Source of the DNA: CAZAMT01 sp964486145
Lineage (GTDB): Bacteria; Bacteroidota; Bacteroidia; Bacteroidales; JAAAOM01
Assembly (NCBI GenBank): GCA_964486145.1
Contig: CAZAMT010000174.1
Location: 1-8,571, forward strand
DNA length: 8,571 nt
Direction: 5' to 3'
Part shown: positions 1-8,313 of the stretch, piece by piece
How positions within the stretch are numbered: position 1 is the stretch's first letter
How the letters are laid out: each line of letters begins with the position of its first letter
Made by a program: the position numbers and the translations under genes
Notes under the pieces: generated by a model
What the model saw: the letters and a program-made list of their open reading frames with translations, nothing else
Database searches by the model: none
What the model was told of the DNA's origin: nothing

Positions 1-25
1 ATTCATTGTTGATAAAAATAAATCG

Positions 26-57
26 TTCCAAATACTGCGGCACTTAAAATAATTTTG
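26..57 (+). promoter_or_regulatory. Candidate Bacteroidota-type promoter for trmD
   Basis: Positions 50-57 read TAATTTTG, a full match to the Bacteroidota housekeeping -7 consensus TAnnTTTG. About 20 bases upstream, TTCC at 26-29 is only a poor stand-in for the -33 TTTG/TTG element. Transcription would begin near 63-65, leaving a leader of about 20 bases before the trmD ATG at 85, which is a plausible distance. No Shine-Dalgarno sequence precedes that ATG, as is usual in this phylum. The call rests on one good half-site in AT-rich DNA, so it is tentative. Confidence 0.35.
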
Positions 58-84
58 TATATTCAGAACATAACTCAGTAAACC

Positions 85-765
85 ATGCGAATAGACATAC
101 TAACAATACTTCCAAACATCCTTTCGGGACCATTTGATGATTCAATTTTGAAACGTGCGCAGGACAAAGGGCTGGCCGAAGTGCATGTTCATGATTTAAG
201 GGAATATTCCGGTGATAAACATAAAAAAGTTGATGACTATGCATTTGGAGGCGGTGCCGGCATGGTAATGACGATTCAGCCCATTGACAGTGCTATCACC
301 TATCTGAAGTCAAAACGTCATTACAATGAAATTATCTTCACAACTCCGGATGGGAAGAAATACAATCAAAAAATGGCCAATCGGCTAAGCACTCTTAAAA
401 ACATCATCATTATCTGCGGACATTACAAGGGCATCGACCAACGCATCAGGGATCACCTTATTACCATGGAATTGTCTATAGGTGATTATGTACTTACCGG
501 TGGAGAATTGGCAGCCGCCGTGATTACCGACAGCCTGGTTAGACTTATACCCGGTGTTATTTCAGATGAAACGTCTGCCCTCACCGATTCCTTTCAGGAC
601 AATCTGCTGGCTCCACCAGTATATACCAGGCCGGCCATTTACAAAGGTTGGAAAGTTCCGGAGGTTCTGCTGTCCGGTCATGCAGGTGAAATTGATAATT
701 GGAGAATGAAAGTTGCTATGGATAAAACACGAAATCTCCGTCCTGATTTGCTTTGGGAAGAATAA
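85..765 (+). CDS. trmD: tRNA (guanine-37-N1)-methyltransferase TrmD
   Basis: TrmD transfers a methyl group from S-adenosylmethionine to N1 of G37, next to the anticodon of tRNAs reading CNN codons, which prevents +1 frameshifting. It is a cytosolic SPOUT-class homodimer. The 226-residue product starts with the usual MRIDILTILP-type strand. It carries the GGGAGM loop (55-60), GHYKGIDQR (112-120) and SIGDYVLTGGE (131-141), the signatures of the trefoil-knot SAM site. Arg153 (in VRLIPGV) and Asp168 (in TDSF) match the catalytic Arg154 and Asp169 known from Haemophilus TrmD. They are followed by the YTRP motif (180-183) and the C-terminal tRNA-binding domain ending at GHAGEIDNWR. Length and motifs indicate an intact enzyme. 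The frequent neighbours rpsP, rimM and rplS are absent downstream, and upstream lies outside the window. The gene probably has its own promoter at 26-57. Confidence 0.97.
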   Translation: MRIDILTILPNILSGPFDDSILKRAQDKGLAEVHVHDLREYSGDKHKKVDDYAFGGGAGMVMTIQPIDSAITYLKSKRHYNEIIFTTPDGKKYNQKMANRLSTLKNIIIICGHYKGIDQRIRDHLITMELSIGDYVLTGGELAAAVITDSLVRLIPGVISDETSALTDSFQDNLLAPPVYTRPAIYKGWKVPEVLLSGHAGEIDNWRMKVAMDKTRNLRPDLLWEE

Positions 766-853
766 GCCTTTTTATTATTTTTATTGTTTAAATATTTCCT
801 TTTTCTTATAAACAAAAAATCCCCTTTGCTGTTACCCGATAAATGCGTTAATC

Positions 854-1060
854 ATGTTTAAAATAAGAAGATTTGGAGGGGTGAGTCCCTGTATTGGGAT
901 ATGTGCGTACGATAAAAATGATCAATATTGTGTAGGGTGTTATAGAACAAACAAAGAAATTTCAGCATGGCACCGGTTTAGCGAAATTGAAAAACAAAAA
1001 ATCATTTTGGATTTACCAAAGCGGGCAGTTAAATTGAAAAATATAAAAAGAAGAACCTGA
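854..1060 (+). CDS. DUF1289 small four-cysteine protein (YdhL-like)
   Basis: This 68-residue protein matches the DUF1289 family (E. coli YdhL type), which is often described as a predicted Fe-S or zinc protein of unknown function. The full family signature is visible: SPCIGIC at 11-17, CVGCYRT at 26-32, then EISAWHRFSEIEKQKI at 35-50 and a following short helix. Cys13, Cys17, Cys26 and Cys29 form a C-x3-C-x8-C-x2-C set suited to one metal ion; the metal cannot be told from sequence. The C-terminus (KLKNIKRRT) is strongly basic. The ATG at 854 leaves only ten residues before the conserved core, so it is a natural start; no Shine-Dalgarno or clear promoter is seen in the 88 bp after trmD. It could be read through from trmD. 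The gene meets the minus-strand operon tail to tail with 8 bp between stops. Members are best known from Proteobacteria, so a copy in a Bacteroidota-like background is somewhat unexpected. Confidence 0.9.
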   Translation: MFKIRRFGGVSPCIGICAYDKNDQYCVGCYRTNKEISAWHRFSEIEKQKIILDLPKRAVKLKNIKRRT

Positions 1061-1068
1061 TCATTTCA

Positions 1069-3915
1069 TTAGCATCTTCTGCAAATAGTGCAGTAAGGAC
1101 AAAACTGACAAAACTGATACTCAGAAGTTTGTTTGTAAGTGGCATCGGGCGAAAATATTTCATCAACGGTTTCCTTTAGCAATCGGCCATATTCCTGCTT
1201 TATTTCAGCAAAATCTTCGACAAATAATTTTCCTGTTTTTACTTTTGCAAAAATTTTCGAATCAAAGTTTTCGTCATAAATGTTCCTGACAGGGTATAAA
1301 CCGGGTTGAATTTTCTCTTCTAATTTCTGGGATAAAACATAACTGTAAAGAAACGTTTGAAAAACGGCTTTATTCCTGTTTAACTTTTCTTTTTCAAAAA
1401 GTTGGTTTATCTCACCAAAGCCATGATCGGCGATACCGGTTTTATAATCAATGATACGAAAAGTATCTCCAATTTTGTCAACGCGGTCGATTTTACCACC
1501 GAGAACTATTTCCTGTACTTCCGGATGTGTTGATACATTCATTCTTATTCTGTGTTCTTCTTCCAGCTCTGCAATGCCAAAAGGAGCGATCTTTGAATCA
1601 ATCTTTAAAATTTGCTTCACATACGATTGAATTACATTTTTCACAATCGCATTGTTTCCTGAATTGTTAAACAGAGAACTGTTTCGGGAATAATTTTCTT
1701 CAAATGCTGATTCCACAATTTCTGCAATCAGCCTGTCATCCGACAGATAACGCCTGATGGTTGCTTTATCTACAATAGTTAACGAATGTTTTTTGTAGAT
1801 GGCTTCCATACTATCATGCAATATGTTACCGAAAACGGCTGCATCAATTTCTTCACTGATTTCTTCGGTTTCCGGAATTTCAGCGATATACCTGAAATAA
1901 AATTTAAGGGTACAATCCAAAAATACATTCAGTGCACTGGGGCTCAAAATTTTGTTGTTATCCGGCATATACTTTTTTAGCTTGTCGATTGTATCATTTG
2001 ATTGCTCAATTTCAATTGGTTGTATTGGATAATTGGACATGGGAATGGTAACAGGTATATCTTCTACGGGATGTGCCCCCTGATAAACCATTTGGTGCAG
2101 AAACCGGCTCCTCTCACCTGTTTTTAAACCATCAGCCTTTGTATTGTAAAAAATTTCAACATGCTCAGCACGCTGTAAAAGGCGATAAAAATAATATGCG
2201 AAAATGCTGTCCTGGTGTTCGAGTGTAGGTAATCTGAATCCTTTTCGCAGGTTATAAGGAATGTAAGAAGGTGTGGCTGAGGTTTTTGGATAAATGCCCT
2301 CGTTGAATGAAAGAATAACAATATTTTTAAAATCAATCGCACGTGTCTCAAGCAATCCCATTATTTGCAATCCACACAATGGTTCTCCGCTGAACGGGAT
2401 TTTAAAATTACGAATAACTTTAGAAACCATCCGGCGTAAGGTTTTTAAATTAACTTCAATGTTTTTATTTATAAGTTGTTCTTCAATTTGATTGAATGCA
2501 GTGTATAAAAAAAACAAGAACTCCAGCTCCAGAATTTCCATTTCGGTTTTTTCCGATTGTTGCCTGATATTTCGAATGATCGATTGTATTATTTCACGCA
2601 ACCAGTCAAATACATTTTCTGGCACATTAAAAATGGTATGCAGCAGTTCAACCTCTGGAATATCCTTTCGTGTGATATACACCTGGTTTTCTTTGTAAAT
2701 TTTTGATACAAACAATTCCACCTGTGACCTGTGCCCTTGTATAATGAACGGATGTTGTAAAATATCTGCAACCTGTCTGAAATAAAAACATGGATCATTA
2801 TCCCTTGTTCTTTGATAATGATGCAGGTCAAACAGTGCATTTAAAAATCCAAATGATTGCGAAAGATGCATCGGGAACCCCATGGTAATATTGACGTCAT
2901 TTATTTCCTGTGGCAATGCATCCAACACTTGCGGAAGCATGGTTTCATCCGTTAGAATCCATGCTGTCTGCTCATCTATTTTTCTTTCGCGGGCGAGTTC
3001 CCGAATTGTAACGGAGGCTTGCTTTACCTGGGCAATATCGGAGCCAACGCCGTAAATTTTTACAGATTTTTCATTGCTACCGGATTCCAACTGTTTCCAG
3101 GAATCCGGCGATGGAAACTGCATCAGGTTCTCCCTTAAAAAAAATCCTGCCTGATGCACCGGATCTTCCAAAAACGTTGGATCATAATCCCATAAAAACC
3201 ATGCTCTGTCGTGGTTTCTCAGGTACTCGAACAACTTTTTCTCACAAACATTTAAAGCATTGAATCCTACAAATACGATTTTTTCTGATGGCAATGAAAC
3301 CGAATGATTATCCTTTAATTTTTCAGCTACATCCCGGTATATCATCCCATCGTATGCCATTTCATTTTTATTCAAATGTTCTTTAAAGTGGCTGTAAACC
3401 GGATACAAAACTGACCATACCGAGATAAATTTTTCCTGCATTTCAAAAGATGAGATATCAGTAAAAGAACTCCAAAACTGCCTGATACTGGCAATTTGTT
3501 CCTCACTTAAATAATTATACAGGTTTTCATACTGCTTTAATGTGGCAAGGTTTTGGAACAGATCATTGGCATTGACCATGTATTTATCGATGTCGTCAAA
3601 ATCAGCCAACAACATTTCTCCCCAATAGTAAAAATTATCAAATGGTTCGTTGGTTTTAGTTTTCTTCTGGTAAATCCCATACAATTCAAAAATGAGTTGT
3701 AGCGAATCAGATGAATGTTTGCCTGAAATATACTGCATCAATTCCTGAATGGTAAAACAATTGGGCGACCAGATGGGTTTTCCTGCAATTTCAGACAGGT
3801 ATCTGAGAAAAAACAGCGATACCCTTTTTCCCGGAAAAACAAGCGTGACATCTGATATACCCTCGCCTACCTGTTCATAAATATATTTGGCTACATGTTT
3901 AAGAAATGTATTCAT
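1069..3915 (-). CDS. addB: AddB-like PD-(D/E)XK nuclease with predicted iron staple
   Basis: Likely AddB-type partner of an AddAB helicase-nuclease that resects double-strand DNA ends for RecA repair. The 948-residue protein has an N-terminal helicase-like half in which the P-loop is degenerate (FPGKR at 27-31, no GKT/GKS), so ATP hydrolysis here is unlikely. Characteristic core motifs are VNITMGFP (341-348), GLLETRAIDF (520-529) and SFNEGIYP (536-543). The C-terminal nuclease shows His700 and Glu704, Asp810 (GGKIDRVD), Asp823 and Lys825 (IIDYKTG), and Gln853/Tyr857, a complete RecB/AddB-type active site. Cys668 (in FLDC), Cys936, Cys939 and Cys945 match the order and 3/6 spacing of the B. 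subtilis AddB 4Fe-4S ligands Cys801, 1121, 1124 and 1130. Two further cysteines, 942 and 948, are extra, and the last is the final residue. It is shorter than B. subtilis AddB (about 1,166). It is the last gene of the operon, 52 bp after the radical SAM gene. Chi recognition cannot be judged. Confidence 0.88.
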   Translation of the reverse strand: MNTFLKHVAKYIYEQVGEGISDVTLVFPGKRVSLFFLRYLSEIAGKPIWSPNCFTIQELMQYISGKHSSDSLQLIFELYGIYQKKTKTNEPFDNFYYWGEMLLADFDDIDKYMVNANDLFQNLATLKQYENLYNYLSEEQIASIRQFWSSFTDISSFEMQEKFISVWSVLYPVYSHFKEHLNKNEMAYDGMIYRDVAEKLKDNHSVSLPSEKIVFVGFNALNVCEKKLFEYLRNHDRAWFLWDYDPTFLEDPVHQAGFFLRENLMQFPSPDSWKQLESGSNEKSVKIYGVGSDIAQVKQASVTIRELARERKIDEQTAWILTDETMLPQVLDALPQEINDVNITMGFPMHLSQSFGFLNALFDLHHYQRTRDNDPCFYFRQVADILQHPFIIQGHRSQVELFVSKIYKENQVYITRKDIPEVELLHTIFNVPENVFDWLREIIQSIIRNIRQQSEKTEMEILELEFLFFLYTAFNQIEEQLINKNIEVNLKTLRRMVSKVIRNFKIPFSGEPLCGLQIMGLLETRAIDFKNIVILSFNEGIYPKTSATPSYIPYNLRKGFRLPTLEHQDSIFAYYFYRLLQRAEHVEIFYNTKADGLKTGERSRFLHQMVYQGAHPVEDIPVTIPMSNYPIQPIEIEQSNDTIDKLKKYMPDNNKILSPSALNVFLDCTLKFYFRYIAEIPETEEISEEIDAAVFGNILHDSMEAIYKKHSLTIVDKATIRRYLSDDRLIAEIVESAFEENYSRNSSLFNNSGNNAIVKNVIQSYVKQILKIDSKIAPFGIAELEEEHRIRMNVSTHPEVQEIVLGGKIDRVDKIGDTFRIIDYKTGIADHGFGEINQLFEKEKLNRNKAVFQTFLYSYVLSQKLEEKIQPGLYPVRNIYDENFDSKIFAKVKTGKLFVEDFAEIKQEYGRLLKETVDEIFSPDATYKQTSEYQFCQFCPYCTICRRC

Positions 3916-3967
3916 AGATTTGTCATGTATGATGTGTAATGTTTCTTTTCACTAAATATTATAATTC

Positions 3968-4903
3968 TTAATAAATCCTTCCCTGCCATGTATTTCGTTC
4001 CTGCATCCGCTTCTCAAAGTAATTTAAAATCTGGTCGTATCGTTTGTTCCAGACATTGGTAACGATAAACCGCGGGGGAGATTCACCGGCAATGCGTTCG
4101 ATCACAAATCGTGGATTTAGTCGTTCCACATAATCGATACAAAACTCAACATATTCTTCAAATCCAAACAAACAAAAATCCTCGGGGCGATCATGAAATT
4201 CCGATTCCATTTTTGTTCCTTTAAAAATTTGCAACTGATGAAACTTAATGTTGTCCAGTAAAAGGTTGGAGATAATTTCCACACCAGCCAGCATTTGTTC
4301 CCTTGACTCTCCGGGCAATCCAAAAATAAGGTGACCCCCGGTTTTGATTCCCATCTCACAGGTCATTTGAACAGCCTCCTGAACCTCGCGAAACGAATGG
4401 CCCCGGTTGACGCGTTTCAGAGTTTCATCATAGCATGATTCAATTCCAAACTCGAGAATCACATATTTGCTTTCGGCGATATCTCTGAAATATTTGAGCT
4501 TTTCTATGTCAATGCAATCGGGCCGGGTTCCGATGACAAGTCCTATAATATCAGGATGTATCAGTGCCGGTTGATAAATTGTCTTCAGTTTTTTAAGAGG
4601 AGCATACGTATTGCTGTATGCCTGAAAATAAGCCAGATAATTTGTTGCTCTTTTGTACCGCTTTTTATGAAATGCAATGCCTTCCCGAATTTGCTTTTCC
4701 ACTGATTTATCCGCCACACAGTACGAAGGATTAAATGCATCATTATTGCAAAATGTACAGCCTCCCACACCTTTGGTACCATCTCGGTTTGGACAGGTAA
4801 ATCCGGCGTTTATTGCAACTTTCTGCACCCGTCCTCCGAATCTTTTCTTCAGGTATTCCGAATATGCATTCAACCGGCGATCAGTACCCCATGCAAACTC
4901 CAT
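3968..4903 (-). CDS. TIGR01212/YhcC-family radical SAM protein
   Basis: A 311-residue radical SAM protein of the YhcC/TIGR01212 family, which has an Elp3-like core; the reaction and substrate are not established to my knowledge. The family signature VQKVAINAGFTCPNRDGT begins at residue 26. The likely 4Fe-4S ligands are Cys37, Cys49 and Cys52, a C-x11-C-x2-C arrangement instead of the common CxxxCxxC. YLAYFQAYSNTYAP (89-102), IGTRPDC (124-130), EFGIES (151-156), RVNRGHS (164-170) and HLIFGLPGES (191-200) follow in the family order, so the protein looks complete. The start fits: family members begin with a short W-G-x-x-R-x-N-x-Y segment, here from Trp5. It starts 12 bp after the AddA-like stop and is followed after 52 bp by the AddB-like gene, so it is almost certainly co-transcribed with both. 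A role linked to DNA repair, or to Fe-S or nucleic-acid modification, is only a guess from position. Confidence 0.93.
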   Translation of the reverse strand: MEFAWGTDRRLNAYSEYLKKRFGGRVQKVAINAGFTCPNRDGTKGVGGCTFCNNDAFNPSYCVADKSVEKQIREGIAFHKKRYKRATNYLAYFQAYSNTYAPLKKLKTIYQPALIHPDIIGLVIGTRPDCIDIEKLKYFRDIAESKYVILEFGIESCYDETLKRVNRGHSFREVQEAVQMTCEMGIKTGGHLIFGLPGESREQMLAGVEIISNLLLDNIKFHQLQIFKGTKMESEFHDRPEDFCLFGFEEYVEFCIDYVERLNPRFVIERIAGESPPRFIVTNVWNKRYDQILNYFEKRMQERNTWQGRIY

Positions 4904-4915
4904 TTGCTGTTTTCA

Positions 4916-7900
4916 TTAAGATTCTAATTCAACTTTCTTTATCAAATCCTGTTCCGCATACCAGATAAAACCTTCCACTTTTTGATGCATCATGGATTTG
5001 AGCAATGACATGTAACTTCTTACCTGGCTAATATCCTCAGACTTTTCGTGCAACCCAAATTTGAAATCAACCACCTGCACCACGTCATTTGAAATGATAA
5101 CCCTGTCTGGGCGTCGCATGCTTCCATCAGGCAATAAAATTGAAGCTTCTCTTTTTATGTTTTGATGCGGCTGAAACCAACCTGCGACTTCAGGAATTTT
5201 CAGCCAGTTTAAAATTTTGCGTTTCATTTGCTCCATAACCGAATCAGATAAAACACGTTCTTTTCCAACTTTATGCACAGCGTTATCAATATCTTCAATT
5301 GTAGCGATTTGTTCAAATATCTGATGCATCATTTTCCCTTCATCTATGATTTCGGATTTATCAATTTCAATGTCTTCTTTCAACCATCGGTTTGAATGAC
5401 GGTTAATGGTGTAATTGATTTTCCGGGAAACCGAATAATAATCGGTCAGGATACATTCTTTTTTCATTGCTTTCGCCGTTACAATGGATTTCGGCTCACC
5501 CAGAGTAAAAGTTAATGTCTTTTCATTCCAATAATTCTCTAATTTCAGAGTATCGTAATCATCCAAATCATTTGTGTTTGTATTCACCACATCATAAAGT
5601 AAACGGGCAACGGTTTTATCTTTCCGGCGAACCTTTTCCGGATTTGGAGTGAGAATATATAAAAACTGTTTTGCCCTGGTAAATGCTACATACAGCAAAT
5701 TCAGGTTATCCACAAATGCCTGGATTTTTTCCTCCAAATAAAAATTTTTAAAATGGGTATTTAAAAGATCCTTGCTGTATCGCACTGGTAACATCTCCAG
5801 TGAGTTAAAAGGATTTATATCCAGCGCACACCATAAAATATTGTCTTTCGTTGGGTTATGATCAATTTCCCAGTCACAAAAAGGGATAACTACCGCATTA
5901 AACTCCAACCCTTTGGATTTATGAATGGTCACAATCGAAACGGCATTTTGATCGCCTGTAGCAGAAATCATCTGACCACTTCCGTTTTTGTCCCACCAGT
6001 CCAGAAACGCGGAAACAGTCATCGTATTTAGCATTCCATAATCCCGTATCAAATCAGCAAAAGCAATCAGGTATGATCGTTCTGTTGAAGATTCGTTTAA
6101 ATGAAAATATCGAACGATTTTTTCCAAAAGGTTTGGCAATGGTAAATACAACAATTCATCCGATTGTTCACGAAACTCTTTGGGAAGAAACTTTTCCAAC
6201 GCATCGTGATCATATAAGTGGAATTTGAAACCGATCTGATTTTTGATGTTCACCAAATAATGATAAATGAGTTCAACAAGATTTAGGGTATCTTTTGGTT
6301 GCAGCAAGTAACGGAATGCACGAATAATAATGGTAACAATACCCGAAGATTCCATCCTCAACGCATCATTTGAAATAAAGGGAATATGCTGTGCTCCCGG
6401 CTTTTGATTATATTCCATGAGGTAATCCGCGATCATTGTCCCCTCCCGCTGATTTCTGATTAAAATGGCAATATCACTGAAAGTTAGGTTATTGTTTTTC
6501 AATTGATGGATTTTTTCAGGAATGGCAGCTAAAGATAATTCATACCATTCCTGACCATCATCTTCGGTATCAAAAAACTGCATCTCAACATACCCGTTGT
6601 TTTCCCTGGTAACTTTTTGACCGGACTGCGCATAGGCGATTTCTATAAGAGATTCATATTCATTTGTTTGTTGCTCATTTTCAGGTAACTGGATCTCATA
6701 TAATTGTTGCAAATATTCCGGGGCCAGTTGAAAAATGGTATTGTTAAATCTCACAATTTCCGGAGCACTGCGCCAGTTTGACTCCAGTGTAACTTTTTGT
6801 GGATGAAAAGCAGTCATTGTTGATTGTACCTCACTTGCCAGAATTTTCCAACTGCTGTTGCGCCAGCGGTAGATGGACTGTTTTACATCACCAACCACAA
6901 TATTTTTATAACCTGCGGCAAGACTGTCGGTAATTAACGGTTGAAAATTGCTCCATTGCACATAGGAGGTGTCCTGAAATTCATCCAGCATATAATGATG
7001 AAAACGAGTACCTGCCTTTTCGTATACAAAAGGAGCATCCGATCCGTCAATGATGGATGAAATGAATGGCCCGGCATCAGGCAGTAAGAATATATTTTCT
7101 TCTTCGCAAAGGGCTCGCACCTCCTTTCTGATATCCGTAATGATGCCCAGGGTGTATATGTTTTTAACAATGGCTTTGGCAGTAAAATAATCCAGGTGAT
7201 GAGTGTCGTAATGTTCCACCGCCTTTTCCAATAGAGCATTCAAACCGTTTTCAACAGCTTCTGAAATTTCATCTTTTTTATTGGATTTCTTTGAATACCA
7301 TTTTTCAGTTTCTCCAATGGCCTCCCTGGCGCGACTTTTGGGATCAAAATCTTTTTTACCTGCTATCCTGGCAAAATATCCGGCAACACCGGATTTTTTA
7401 TACTGAAAATCGTCAATCTCCAGGTTATGGTTTGTGATCAATGCTAATGCTTCATTTCCAACATCACTCATTTTTGATTCAAAACGTTGCATGATGGCAT
7501 ACATGGAATCTACATAACTTTTCAGAAAATCTTTGTTTGATATTTTTTCTGAAATTTTATCTCCGGATAATTGAAATTTTTCATTGAATATTTCCTTTGC
7601 AAGCTGAAAAATCGAAGACTTAATATTCCATGACTTTCCTTTCTCGATACGATCCGTTGCATAATCCATTAACCATTTCTTCAATTGCGCATCATCGTCC
7701 ATGGTTAATAATAAATTCTCAATGGCTTCCGATAGCACGCGGTTTTGGTCTAATTCAATACTAAAGGTTCCCTGCAAATTGATTTCCCTTACAAAAGATC
7801 GAAGAATGCGTTGGAAAAACCGGTCAATGGTTTCTACCGAAAAACGGGAATAATCATGAAGGATGCTTTTTAGTATACTCCCGGCTTCATCCCTGATTTG

Positions 7901-8143
7901 ATTTTCCGGTCTGTTAAAGTGAACAGACAATAGCTTCAGATAAGGACTTGGTCTGTGATTCGACAAATCGGACAGTTCCTTGAGTATTCTCTGTTTCATT
8001 TCGGCTGTAGCCTTATTGGTAAATGTAACAGCCAGGATGTTTTTGTATATATTCGGTTTACGGAAAAGTAAAGTGAGATACTCTTCTGTTATCTTAAAGG
8101 TTTTCCCCGAACCGGCAGATGCCTGATAAATGGTAAGCGGCAT
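4916..8143 (-). CDS. addA: AddA-like UvrD/SF1 helicase with C-terminal RecB-type nuclease
   Basis: Likely motor and nuclease subunit of an AddAB-type enzyme that unwinds and degrades DNA from double-strand ends before RecA loading. All SF1A helicase motifs are present in the 1,075-residue product: Walker A ASAGSGKT (8-15, Lys14), motif Ia VTFTNKATAEM (39-49), TIDRFF (105-110), Walker B DEFQDT (387-392), motif III GDVKQSIYRWR (418-428), motif IV SNWRS (455-459), motif V IHKSKGLEF (740-748) and motif VI YVAFTRAK (818-825). The C-terminal nuclease has His940/Glu944, Asp1013 (RRPDRV), Asp1026 and Lys1028 (VVDFKFG), and Gln1040/Tyr1044. The 13-residue Asp-to-Asp spacing equals that of E. coli RecB Asp1067/Asp1080, with Lys1082 matching Lys1028. 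It is somewhat shorter than B. subtilis AddA (about 1,232). The start lies seven residues before the Walker A motif, usual for AddA/RecB. It is the first gene of the operon, with 170 bp of non-coding DNA upstream. Plain RecB is less likely because the partner is AddB-like. Confidence 0.9.
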   Translation of the reverse strand: MPLTIYQASAGSGKTFKITEEYLTLLFRKPNIYKNILAVTFTNKATAEMKQRILKELSDLSNHRPSPYLKLLSVHFNRPENQIRDEAGSILKSILHDYSRFSVETIDRFFQRILRSFVREINLQGTFSIELDQNRVLSEAIENLLLTMDDDAQLKKWLMDYATDRIEKGKSWNIKSSIFQLAKEIFNEKFQLSGDKISEKISNKDFLKSYVDSMYAIMQRFESKMSDVGNEALALITNHNLEIDDFQYKKSGVAGYFARIAGKKDFDPKSRAREAIGETEKWYSKKSNKKDEISEAVENGLNALLEKAVEHYDTHHLDYFTAKAIVKNIYTLGIITDIRKEVRALCEEENIFLLPDAGPFISSIIDGSDAPFVYEKAGTRFHHYMLDEFQDTSYVQWSNFQPLITDSLAAGYKNIVVGDVKQSIYRWRNSSWKILASEVQSTMTAFHPQKVTLESNWRSAPEIVRFNNTIFQLAPEYLQQLYEIQLPENEQQTNEYESLIEIAYAQSGQKVTRENNGYVEMQFFDTEDDGQEWYELSLAAIPEKIHQLKNNNLTFSDIAILIRNQREGTMIADYLMEYNQKPGAQHIPFISNDALRMESSGIVTIIIRAFRYLLQPKDTLNLVELIYHYLVNIKNQIGFKFHLYDHDALEKFLPKEFREQSDELLYLPLPNLLEKIVRYFHLNESSTERSYLIAFADLIRDYGMLNTMTVSAFLDWWDKNGSGQMISATGDQNAVSIVTIHKSKGLEFNAVVIPFCDWEIDHNPTKDNILWCALDINPFNSLEMLPVRYSKDLLNTHFKNFYLEEKIQAFVDNLNLLYVAFTRAKQFLYILTPNPEKVRRKDKTVARLLYDVVNTNTNDLDDYDTLKLENYWNEKTLTFTLGEPKSIVTAKAMKKECILTDYYSVSRKINYTINRHSNRWLKEDIEIDKSEIIDEGKMMHQIFEQIATIEDIDNAVHKVGKERVLSDSVMEQMKRKILNWLKIPEVAGWFQPHQNIKREASILLPDGSMRRPDRVIISNDVVQVVDFKFGLHEKSEDISQVRSYMSLLKSMMHQKVEGFIWYAEQDLIKKVELES

Positions 8144-8313
8144 ATCGTAATGTTGGATGTTTGGTTGTAAAGCTATAAATTGTTGGCTTCATATTTTGAT
8201 GTTTTAGCGAAAAAATACAGTACTGACCGAGTAAAATTTTCATAACTGAGCAGAATTTGCAATATTTTAATGAAGTAGACGATTATTTTATTACATTATA
8301 ATTTGCAGGAAAA
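8144..8313 (-). other. Upstream region of the addA-like operon
   Basis: These 170 AT-rich bases lie between the AddA-like start and the stop codon of the Toprim remnant, and contain no gene I can support. They should carry the operon promoter. Read on the minus strand, the nearest things to a -7 box are TATTTTTT around 8210-8217 and TAGCTTTA around 8168-8175. Both lack the final G of TAnnTTTG, and neither has a TTG element at the right distance. No terminator-like hairpin with a T tract, operator palindrome or riboswitch core was seen. Confidence 0.4.

Noticed and set aside
766..853. Promoter or terminator between trmD and the DUF1289 gene
   Set aside because: The spacer is T- and A-rich but contains neither a TAnnTTTG box nor a GC stem followed by T residues.
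1045..1080. Weak bidirectional terminator (AGAAGA at 1049-1054 with TCTTCT at 1075-1080)
   Set aside because: Only six mostly A-T pairs around a 20-base loop; too weak to annotate as a terminator, kept only as an observation.
3912..3926. Four-codon upstream ORF whose TGA overlaps the addB-like ATG
   Set aside because: So short an ORF in AT-rich DNA is expected by chance and nothing else supports leader-peptide control.
4914..4918. TAATG stop-start overlap at the end of the addA-like gene, suggesting coupled translation of the radical SAM gene
   Set aside because: That ATG is out of frame with the radical SAM protein and its frame stops after 11 codons; the ATG at 4901-4903 fits the family start.
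6934..7239. 101-codon open frame on the minus strand inside the addA-like gene
   Set aside because: It is a shifted frame of the strongly conserved helicase sequence around the Walker B motif, without recognisable protein features.
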